A model generated the notes under the pieces. That model was not told where the DNA came from and did not search any database. It saw only the letters and a list, made by a program, of their open reading frames with translations. 64,000 nt of DNA, taken from assembly GCF_000003815.2 (NCBI RefSeq), contig NC_049992.1, positions 3,209,703 through 3,273,702 of the forward strand, read 5' to 3'. This document shows positions 12,701-24,700 of the stretch, one piece after another. The translations under genes were made by a program, and so were the position numbers. Source of the stretch: Branchiostoma floridae (taxonomy: Eukaryota > Chordata > Leptocardii > Amphioxiformes > Branchiostomatidae). Each line of letters opens with the position of its first letter. The stretch's first letter is position 1.

Positions 12701-15700
12701 CCGAATAGACCCTACAGAGTTTTAGTAACGCATGTGCAAAATGGATATCTGCAGTTGTTTTTTTTTTAGTCGCTTGATTTTACAATTCAGATTTATGAGA
12801 AATTAATAAAAACAATGTGACTTACTTTTCTCATGATCCCTTCCAGGAAAGTTCAGGATCATTCCCCTTCACTCCATGATGCCGACTGTCAATCAAACTC
12901 AGGTATGTCCTTTTTCTTGATAGTGTCTTTGAGTGTCAGATTTTTTTTTTCAATCTGCTTTCCTTCTTCAACCTTGTGAGCTTTTTTTTCTGCGCGACCA
13001 TGTTGCTTGCTTTTACTCTTTAGTCATTTTGGAAGCATAAAGTATATGCACTTAACCTGCTCACACTACTCCAGAACAACTGAAATGTTTGTATTTCCAT
13101 GAAATGACTGAAACGCTGACTTGTATTATAAGTAACTATATTTTAAGATGAATCTTTTATGATGAACCTTCTATGATGAAACTCTCGGGCGAACGTACGT
13201 CCACTATGTAATTTGGTTTGAAATTTCAGATACTTTTTTTTCTATTAACTGTGAAAACCAAATAAAGCCCTCAACTCATCTCTCATGAAATATGGTTCAT
13301 ACTCATGCCACGGTACAATTTGCAGGTATTTGAAAGGCCCCCACAGGGAGTGAGGAAAATTGTTTTAGCCACAAACATTGCTGAAACAAGGTATGGAATA
13401 AAAGTTTCATATCTCTTTGTGCTAACATATTGATTTTACAAGTTACTAGTAGACATTGTAGAAGTTGTGCATTCAAACTGATGCAACTCACATTTATAAG
13501 TCATTGACTGAGACCCAAGAGAATGGCAGCAGCATTGGATAGCATGCAATGTGACACTGTTGTAACACAAGGTCTCTTATAGTCCATGATGTTGTATGGC
13601 TTTCTCTGTCTCCAGTATAACGATAAGCAAGGAGTTTGTCCTTCCCTCTATACTGATCCGTTTAAAAATGGGTTTCTCAACGCTAGACTAGATTCAAATA
13701 TATTTTTTTTCACTTTTCTGTTCCGCCAGTATAACCATAGATGATGTAGTGTATGTTGTGGACTGTGGACAAGTGAAGGAGAAGAGTTTTGACATCACCA
13801 ACAACCTGGCCACCTTACAGCCAGTCTGGATCAGTAAGGCTTCAGCTAAACAGAGAAGGGGCAGAGCTGGCAGGTAAGGGTTAAAGTTTGTATAACTCTG
13901 CAACTGTGACTATTACCCAACAACGTTAACCTGGCTACCCTAAAGCCAGTCTTGATAAGTAAACTAAAGGCATCAGCTAAACAGAGGAGGCAGGACTGGC
14001 GGGTTAGTGTGGGAAGTTTATTCAAACAAATGTATGTTTACTACTGTACAAGGAATCATGGTGAAGTCGTGTTCTTTGGCTTCACATAGTGACGGATGAT
14101 TACATAATTTTCTTTTGTCTAAGGCAGCATGAAAGTTGTTCAGTTGAAGCATTTCATTAAAAAAACTTTTACTACTTTGATAAAGTACTGGGTTACCGTC
14201 AGAGCTGTCAATATTCTTTTTTGATGGAGATGAAGTTCAACTTTTGTGGAAACTCTTCCAAAGAGTTTTTTAAAGTCAGAATCCCCTTGTTATTTCTACA
14301 CAGGGTGCAACCAGGTGTGTGTTTCCACCTGTTCTCTCAGCTGAAGGAGTCTAAGATGCAGGAGTACCAGCTACCTGAGATTCTCAGGACTCCTCTGGAG
14401 GAGCTCTGTCTGCAGATTAAGGTGTGTTTGTTTGTTTGTTTGTTTGTTTGTTTGTTTGTGGAGTCTAAGATGCAGGAGTACCAGCTACCTGAGATCCTCA
14501 GGACACCTGGAGGAGCTCTGTCTGCAGATTAAGGTTTGTTTGTTTGTTTGTTTGTTTGTTTGTTTGTTTGTGGTGTCTAAGATGCAGGAGTACCAGCTAC
14601 CTGAGATCCTCAGGACACCCCTGGAGGAGCTCTGTCTGCAGATTAAGGTTTGTTTGTTTGTTTGTTTGTTTGTGGAATCTAAGTTGCAGGAGTACCAGCT
14701 ATTTGAGATCCTCAGGACTCCTTGGGAGGTGTTGTTTGAACTCAAATATGGTTAACACCCCCCTAAACATTACCCATTTGAAATTCATGAATGACAATTT
14801 CTGCTGACATTCAGTGAACCGCAACTTACTCAGTTACAGTTCTCCCGTGTAAGTTGCTGCTATTTGTGTGGCAAATAAACGACAGGCACTACCCATGCAA
14901 TTTCAAAACATTTTTGCAGGTAAAGCAGACGCCTAGGTTTTTGTCGCAATCATTGTAATGTGTCGGATAAATAGCAGAAAGTTTAATCATTGCAGAAAGT
15001 CTGCAATTCTTGGCACAAACACCTCTAGTCCTGTACATCATACATGATTGAATAATTTTCACAAAATACATTGCAAGACTATATTGTATATTGTATATTG
15101 GATGGAAATATTTTGCTATGTGAGTCTATAAGACTCTTAGTCTTAGTATTAAAACAACAAAGACATCAACATTTATTGTTATACCTATTTTTGCAACTTG
15201 CAAGCACATTAAGCATCACATTGTAGAGAATTCAACTTTTAGCTTAACTAGTACATAGTCACTGATAATTTGAGTATTCAATGGATGATATACATGTAGG
15301 ATATGTGGTTACAAAACATCAATCAGTCAATCAATCAATCATCTGCACAGTTTATAGAGCATTCAGCTTAACTCATTTTAAGCAAATTACTCATCTTGAA
15401 CTTAATTTTGTAATGCCACTGACATATCACATGTCAGGCTACACCATGACTAGTTCATACACCTTCCTGGCTGGGTCTGTTATCCCACTGGGGACTGGTG
15501 GAAACATAGGCAGCCTGTTCCTGTCAGTCTGCTGGGCCATGTTGTAGTGGTGCAGGATTCTGTCCCTGTGGACAGATGGGTCCTGCTGGCCGTACAGGGT
15601 AACCAGGAGGTAATGAGCCGCGCGCACCCAGCTATGGTCTGTCGGCGCTGTGTGGATGTAGTGGTGAAACTGCCTGATGGCCTGTGGGACAGACACGTTC

Positions 15701-18700
15701 ATGGAACACACTGCTGTGAAGAACAGTGTTGGCAGGTGGTCAGATGTGTGCATAAGGGCACTGGCATAGGCAGACAGTGCTGGGGCTGGTTGTCTGGTGG
15801 TCACCAGTATTGTATACCCTAAAGCATAGTACATGTAAGCCAGATGTTTGTACATGGGGTCTGTTTCTCCATGCTGTAGAACTATGTCGATCACATGGTT
15901 TATGGCCTGCTGTCGGCTGTGTCCATCAGGAAGCTGCAGTGCCTGTATCAGCAGACAGGGGGTGCTGACAAGGTTAGTCTGGAGCTGTTTGGAGATGAGT
16001 GTGTCCAACTGTGTTTTGTTCAGATTGAGCCGGGACTGGTCATACAGGATTTTATTAACATGATCAGGTCTCAAAGCCTCCTTCAGTATGATCCCCTCCA
16101 GCAGGTGCTCCACCCCCTCCCCCTCCAGGTTCCCACTGGTTACCATGGTCGCCCCCTTCTCCAGACAGCTGTAGGCCTTGAGCCGTGTCTGTGCAGTTGG
16201 TGAGTCCTTGTGCTGCAGTAGCCTGGCTCTCTGCCTCTTCAGTGGGCCCTCCTGTAGCTCAGCCTGCTGTGTAGTAATCTCTGCTGGAGGCTGCTGCTGA
16301 CGTCTGGCACGTTTAGCCTGGGATGGTCCAGCCCCTTCCTCCTCCTCCTCCTCCTCTGCATCCTCCTGTGATGTGGCAATAGTGCTACATGTACATAACA
16401 TGTATAAAAGAAAGATTTTGGGAACCTCAAAATCCCTAATCTCCAAGCAGATCTGCGGTGGCATAATATAGTATCAAACCCACCGTAGGATCTGCATTCA
16501 TTCGGCTTCACAAAAGGCTATTAACATCCAATTGGTTGCCTAATTAAAGTTTAAACTGTGCTTGATGAGTAGGTGTTAATTGCCCTCCTTCCTGTTTTGT
16601 GTGGATTTCCTACAGGGATGTGCGCGGTTTATGAACTTGTCCCAATAAAGATATAAATTGCTCATAAAATCATTTAGCACCTTGGATATTCTGGTACTTG
16701 TAGCTGTTAATATAGCACAGGGAGGGGCAGAGACACCTTTATTCAATAGAAATGCTCCTCCCTGTTCGAGTGAAGGCAGATCTCCGGTGCCCGTTTGACT
16801 CCCTTTGGCCGGCTATACTCTTGGACAGCTTTGAAGCTATATTATGGCACCGTAAGATCTGCTTGGAGAGTAAAAATCCCCTGCTCTTGTTATGAGCATG
16901 TTTCCAATTCATCGGAAAATGATATTTTCTGCATTTCATTCAAGATTTAAATGTCTGGGATTTTCAAATATTTTGACAAAGATTAATATATCGAGTTTTG
17001 AATTCAGCAGTCAGCCATGGATGTCTTGATTATTCTAAGTGACTGAAATACTGTAAATGCAGAAATGTTCGCGGTGGATTAATGTTTAACTTCGCGGTTT
17101 TCCGCGGTGACCATTTCACCGCGAACTTAAAACCACCGCGAACATTTTCTATCATTGTATTAGACTGCGGTCTATGGTGTTATCGCGAACTTAAATCCAC
17201 CGCGAAAAGTCCTTTTACTCGCTACCGCGAAATTAAATCCCCGCAAAATTAAATGCATTATACTTATACAGCCACATCAATAGACTTCAGTGATCAATTC
17301 AAACCTCTTTATTTTGCATGCATACTGCAAGTCGATGACATTTATTTTCATGGATAGGGACTTGTATGCCTACTGTCAATTACATATGAAAAAAATTGTT
17401 TGGAAGACAACATGAAAAGTGATTCCCTAGCCTAATTATGAACCACATATTGGTATGTTCAATATTTTGAATAAGATATTCTTCCTACCTCATCACTTAT
17501 GTCAGGAAAGTTATCCAGCCAGGGCATCACTTTGTCTAACATTATTCCTCGTGTTCCCATGGACACCAGTTCCCAGGAATCCACCTCCCCCTCAGGAAGG
17601 TTTGGTAGCTCCCACTTTTCCACACTTACAATGATAGGTTCCTCATAGCCGATCTCCTTTAGTTCTGCTTGTAGGCCGGCTTGAAGGAAGTGCCCCTTCA
17701 GGATGGAGGCGAAGTATTGGTATCCCAGCTGGGACTTGAAGATAACCTGAACCAGGGGGGAGTCTTCTTCCCACTCTCCCACCTGTACAGCAGGGTTGCC
17801 CTCAACAGCTCTGCCTATGGCCAGTATGGCCTTAACTTTGTTGGCCTGGTAGTATGCACCAATAACAGACCCTGGTGCCTGTTCTTGTTCCCGTTCTGCC
17901 AAGGCATCACAGATTTTCAGGGATGCCCTCCCCCACTCCTGGTCTGAGATAGATGCAGCCATACTGTGAACATAATCAGTGTTGTTACAAACATAGAAAA
18001 GTCCTTCCCTTGATGTTGAAGGAAGACTAGTGTTATTTGACTCTTACAGTTGCTAGAAGATACCCACTACAGCTGTGAACTTCTACATCTGACATGTACC
18101 ACAAGTGCCACATTTCAGCCTGATAAGATTAAGACATCACACTTGCTTATGAATGAAGCCAACAGTGTAATATGCTCTTTGATGGTGTAAATTCCTACTT
18201 TCATGTATTGAAATAAGGGAAAATAATGTGACATCTCAGAGGGACCTATCAGATATGTTGCAGTTCGCACAAGTATTTGAAAGCAGTCAGTCTTGTATTA
18301 CGTCGTAGTTCGGCCATGATATCATTATACATGTATGATAAATTGCCCGATGGTCTTCAAAATAACAATTATATGAGTTATCTTTCTTAAATTCTGTACC
18401 TCCATGGCATCAGGCACAGGTACAATACTAAGTTTAATGCATTGCCAATCATGAGAGCAACAAATCCACCGACTGTAATTGGTAATCTGGTCACGTCCAT
18501 TACTTACACCACCAATTACCCCGCCTTGACACATACATTTTGTATAGGATCTTTCCAGCTATTAGTAAACTGACTGCAATTTTGATAACATTGAAAGTGT
18601 AATTCTTAGTAGTTGAAAAACAGAATGATGGAGAGTTTTGAGAAGGAAAATGTCTAACCATGAATGTCTGAAAATAGTATCACTAAGCATAGATCACTAA

Positions 18701-21700
18701 CTCAAAGTAACTGTTCTAGTCTTTTCAAACTGACTTGGCAGCCATGGCAGTACATGGTTTCCAGTATGAAAAAAGTGTGTATAATTACCTCCATGAAATG
18801 TCATGGAATGGAGGTTATATTTTCTGTTATGTGTCTCTGTCTGTGTAGATGATTACTCAAGAACGGCTGGATGGATTGGTTTCATACTTGTTGTGTTGGT
18901 GGGGTGTGATAAAAGCTCGAATCGATGAGATTTTGGGAGCCGTATCTGTCGTTATAATCGATGTAATAATATCAAAAATCACCCCTATATTTGAGATATA
19001 TTGGTACAGGCATCGTGTTTTATGTGTTTGTTAATGGGTTTAGCTCCAAGCAGATGGTGAGGTGACAGCTGTTTGGGGAACCCCGAGTTTTTTTGATATG
19101 ATAATTAGTTTTATTTATGTCTGCTTAGGATATCATGGAGATGTGAAGCGTAAGTATAATTGTATTATATGTAAATTGTAAGAAGTTGAGGTACATTTAA
19201 CGATAATGCTTAACAGGTATGGATGTCTCACATACTGTACTGCTGATTTGAGTGACATGGTGATTAAAATGCCATTAGGTCCTCTCATCTGGGTTGGGTG
19301 TCAGAAGTTTTATGGGCGATACAGATGTTCTGATTTTGTTACGATAAGGGACAGTTGTTAGTTGTCTCTTTCGTAGCCAATGGTACTTGTTTTTTAGCAG
19401 ACGGGGTTGGTGCCAAGTAGTCATCTTACAGTTGGTGTAGGGCTGTCAGAGGAAAGTGTGCATCTCATTTTTGTACCGTGTGAACAGCTGATGTTATGAC
19501 ATATTGGTGGAAAATCAAATCACCATCTGACTAAAGTTGGCCACATCCCTTCTTCTTTCTGAGTTTCCCAACTTCCTCCCACCACACCGCTCTGAGGCAC
19601 ATAGTCGAACCTCAATAATGCTGACAACCTTAGACATTTTAAATGCCAAACATCAAGCTTAAGGAACACCACGCTACCATATGCCGTCGACCTCTTAAAC
19701 GCACATTACACAATTAAGTGTCACATTTTGATAATTACTATTTACTAATCAGATGGACATCCTCTGTGTCATTAAATAAATACACCACTACTTTCCCATA
19801 ACATTTATATTATATAACCATTTCTCTCAAATACAACCGACTATAAACATACATACCATCCACAAAAAAACAATAAATATTTCATGGAGGTATGAGGTCC
19901 CCGAACTCTAGTTACTTATTACTTTCTACAAAGCCTGGCAAACCTCACTAAGATGTAGAATTTGAACAGTACTAGTGAATGTACAATATATTCTCACCTG
20001 TGCGGCACAAATTGGATAGCAATTTTAGAGGTATCTAAGTATTGAGCAACCACAGAATCACTTCTGCATGAATTGACAGAGGTCAAACCCTGCTTGTCTT
20101 AGCCACACAATTGGCATGTAAAAGTTTCACTTTTATATGGTAGTGGCATTAGATATACGCATCACTCCTTGCTTATGAGTATCACTGTGGTTTTGTATTG
20201 ATGTCAAAATTTCATTGAGAATGCATTGAGGGCAAGCTTCTGCTGGCTAGTAACTGTAGAACACTGTTTTGGTAACTTGTTTTACATATAATTAGGAAAC
20301 ATCGGTGTACCACATGCTTTCTAGATTGATAAGTGCGTGTTACAACTTTCTAGTATGTAGCTTTTCAAACCCAGAGTCTCACAGTGACAGAAGACAGCTT
20401 CATTCCTTAACTTACGTTTTATATAGAATCTGTACAGTAAAATTGAATATATTCCCACCTGTGAGACAAAATTGGCAACACTGTCAGGCTTACAGTCACT
20501 GCTGTTCTGTCAGAGTTGCAACTCCAAATGCTGTCTGACCGGTTCACCTGTCTCAAATCACTTTGCTTGAGGCAAAATGTCAAAGTTCAAATACTGAGGT
20601 GGGAAATGTGAACATTCACCCAATGACGTGGGAAGCCACATGTAAGGTCTCAAACAATTACTTCTGCATGAGACAGTTAACTTGTCTGTTTACTACATGT
20701 TCCTTTGCTCATAAATGCTTATTCCTTTTTTTACTAAACTTCTGGTTGCCCTTAGCTGGTATGTGACCAAAGTAATGTGATGAATCAGATGTAAATTTAT
20801 TTTGTGTGAATTTGGCTGATCAAGTATAGAGTGACTGTCATCAGATTTAGTTCTAAGTGATACCCAATCAAAAGGATAAGTTAATCATGGAGATGAAAAC
20901 TGGAAATCCTCAGGACTCCTCTGGAGGAGCTCTGTCTGCAGATTAAGGTTTGTTTGTTTGTTTGTTTGTTTGTTTGTTTGTTTGTTTGTGGAGTCTAAGA
21001 TGCAGGAGTACCAGCTACCTGAGATCCTCAGGACACCTCTGGAGGAGCTCTGTCTGCAGATTAAGGTTTGTTTGTTTGTTTGTTTGTTTGTTTGTTTGTG
21101 GAGTCTAAGATACAGGAGTGCCAGCTACCTGAGATCCTCAGGACACCTGGAGGAGCTCTGTCTGCAGATTAAGGTTTGTTTGTTTGTTTGTTTGTTTGCG
21201 GAGTCTAAGATACAGGAGTACCAGCTACCTGAGATCCTCAGGACACCTCTGGAGGAGCTCTGTCTGCAGATTAAGGTTTGTTTGTTTGTTTGTTTGTTTG
21301 TTTGTTTGTGGAGTCTAAGATGCAGGAGTACCAGCTACCTGAGATCCTCAGGACACCTCTGGAGGAGCTCTGTCTGCAGATTAAGGTTTGTTTGTTTGTT
21401 TGTTTGTTTGTTTGTTTGTGGAGTCTAAGATGCAGGAGTACCAGCTACCTGAGATCCTCAGGACTCCTCTGGAGGAGCTCTGTCTGCAGATTAAGGTTTG
21501 TTTGTTTGTTTGTTTGTTTGTTTGTTTGTGGAGTCTAAGATGCAGGAGTACCAGCTACCTGAGATCCTCAGGACTCCTCTGGAGGAGCTCTGTCTGCAGA
21601 TTAAGGTTTGTTTGTTTGTTTGTTTGTTTGTTTGTTTGTTTGTGGAGTCTAAGATACAGGAGTACCAGCTACCTGAGATCCTCAGGACTCCTCTGGAGGA

Positions 21701-24700
21701 GCTCTGTCTGCAGATTAAGGTTTGTTTGTTTGTTTGTTTGTTTGTGGAGTCTAAGATGCAGGAGTACCAGCTACCTGAGATCCTCAGGACTCCTCTGGAG
21801 GAGCTCTGTCTGCAGATTAAGGTGTGTTTGTTTGTTTGTTTGTTTGTTTGTTTGTTTGTTTGTGGAGTCTAAGATGCAGGAGTACCAGCTGCCTGAGATC
21901 CTCAGGACTCCTCTGGAGGAGCTCTGTCTGCAGATTAAGGTTTGTTTGTTTGTTTGTTTGTTTGTTTGTTTGTTTGTTTGTGGAGTCTAAGATGCAGGAG
22001 TACCAGCTACCTGAGATCCTCAGGACTCCTCTGGAGGAGCTCTGTCTGCAGATTAAGGTTTGTTTGTTTGTTTGTTTGTTTGTTTGTGGAGTCTAAGATG
22101 CAGGAGTACCAGCTACCTGAGATCCTCAGGACACCTCTGGAGGAGCTCTGTCTGCAGATTAAGGTTTGTTTGTTTGTTTGTTTGTTTGTTTGTTTGTTTG
22201 TGGAGTCTAAGATACAGGAGTACCAGCTACCTGAGATCCTCAGGACTCCTCTGGAGGAGCTCTGTCTGCAGATTAAGGTTTGTTTGTTTGTTTGTTTGTT
22301 TGTTTGTGGAGTCTAAGATGCAGGAGTACCAGCTACCTGAGATCCTCAGGACACCTCTGGAGGAGCTCTGTCTGCAGATTAAGGTTTGTTTGTTTGTTTG
22401 TTTGTTTGTTTGTTTGTTTGTTTGTGGAGTCTAAGATGCAGGAGTACCAGCTACCTGAGATCCTCAGGACACCTCTGGAGGAGCTCTGTCTGCAGATTAA
22501 GGTGTGTTTGTTTGTTTGTTTGTGGAGTCTAAGATGCAGGAGTACCAGCTACCTGAGATCCTCAGGACACCTCTGGAGGAGCTCTGTCTGCAGATTAAGG
22601 TTTGTTTGTTTGTTTGTTTGTTTGTTTGTTTGTTTGTGGAGTCTAAGATGCAGGAGTACCAGCTACCTGAGATCCTCAGGACACCTCTGGAGGAGCTCTG
22701 TCTGCAGATTAAGGTTTGTTTGTTTGTTTGTTTGTTTGTTTGTTTGTTTGTTTGTGGAGTCTAAGATGCAGGAGTACCAGCTACCTGAGATCCTCAGGAC
22801 ACCTCTGGAGGAGCTCTGTCTGCAGATTAAGGTTTGTTTGTTTGTTTGTTTGTTTGTTTGTTTGTTTGTGGAGTCTAAGATGCAGGAGTACCAGCTACCT
22901 GAGATCCTCAGGACACCTCTGGAGGAGCTCTGTCTGCAGATTAAGGTTTGTTTGTGACTCACATGGTAAACTGTGAATTTTGTACAGTATGTACACACAT
23001 ATGTAAAGCCTGTACTAATTTTAGGTTTGGTCCACTCACACTCTGTTGTGTATCCCTACTCTGATTCTTTAAGATATCCAAGGTGTGGCTCTAGCCCAAA
23101 CACTCCCTGTAGAGGTGACCCAAATTTTGTATTACGATATGTGTAATTGCCTTGATTTGAGCAGCCTGTTTATGAAAAAATCATTTTTGACAGATGTGTA
23201 GCCAGTCAGTGATCAGTAACAATGCACCTAGTATGTAGCATAAGTTACTACAAACTGTGTGGTAAATATAACACATCCGTGTGATTTTAAAGCAAAGCAG
23301 ACACCCCATTTATTGTCACAATCAATACAAAGTGTTGGATAAATAGTTTCATCACTACGATATTTACATATTCTTGCACAAATACGGTACCTAATGTATT
23401 ATAATCATGCATGATTTTATAATTTCCATAATCTCCAGATGCCCTAGTGTATCTTTACTACTACTTACATGTATGTGCTGTCAGTGGCGGGATTAACAAG
23501 CTTGTCATCTGCAGTTAACAAAAGACACTGCAAAATTAGATTGTCCAAAATTCCTTAAACAATCTCTAGACCTGATATGGATGCAGATACATGTGCATTG
23601 TATTTTGCCATGTGAGCCTATTATTTTTACATTGAACAAAAACATCAACATTTTAGTGGTAAATTTTGCAACTTACATTACTTAGTATAAAGCATTACGT
23701 TAGCATTCAACTTTAACTGCATAGTCACTAATCATTCAATGATCTAGGATATGATTTTACAGAGCATTCAACTAAAATGTCTAACACATGATTGTATCTT
23801 CAACTAAAAGTATTCAACTTGTGAAATGGAACATAGCACATGACATAAGTAAAACACACCATAAAAACTTCAAGCAACTAGACATCACTCACATTTATGC
23901 TGTGAAGATTTTTTGAGTGAATAAAAGGTTTGTTAACACTGAAATTACAGTGTCTTATCCTGATATACATGTATTACATGCCAGGCTGTGCCATGACTTG
24001 TTCATACACCCTCCTGGCTGGGTCTGTTAGCACACTGCTGGCTGGTGGAAACACAGGCAGCCTGTTCCTGTCAGTCTGCTGGGCCATGTTGTAGTGGTGC
24101 AGGATTCTGTCCATGTGGACGGATGGGTCCTGCTTGCTGTACAGGGTAACTAAGAGGTAATGAGCATGGGGCACCCAGTAATGGTCTGTAGGAGCTGTGT
24201 GGATGAAGTGGTGAAACTGCCTGATGGCCTGTGCGACAGACACATCAATGGAACACCATGCTGTGAAGAACAGGGTCGGCAGGTGGTCAGATTTGTGCAT
24301 AAGGGCACTGGCAAAGGCAGACAGGACTGGGGCTGGTTGTCTGATGGTCATCCATATTATAAAAGCTAAAACACAGTACATGTAAGCCAGATGTTTGTAC
24401 ATGGGGTCTGTTTCTCCATGCTGTAGAACAATGTCTATCACTTGGTTCATAGCTTGCTGTTGGGTGTGTCCCTCAGGAAGCTGCAGTGCCTCTATCAGCA
24501 GACAGGGGGTGCTGTCAGGGGTGGTCTTGAGCTGTTTTGTGATGAGTGTGTCAAACTTTGTTTTGTCCAGATTGAGCCAGGACTGGTCATACAGGATTTT
24601 AGTAACAAGATCTGGTGACACATTCTCCATCAGTATGATCCCCTCCAGCAAGTCTTCCACCCCCTCCCCCTCCTGGTACCCCCCATTGATCACCATTGTC

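Noticed and set aside
13611-13640. CTCCAGTATAACGATAAGC resembling the start of DHX36 exon 18
   Set aside because: Only about 15 bases match and the rest diverges; too short to call an echo.
20905-22957. Regular repeat-spacer pattern reminiscent of a CRISPR array, and long open frames (up to 225 codons) of VCLF and [11 protein letters not shown] repeats
   Set aside because: The spacers are one microsatellite (TTTG)n, the repeat is a DHX36 exon end, and the organism is an animal. (TTTG)n has no stop in any frame, so the open frames are trivial.
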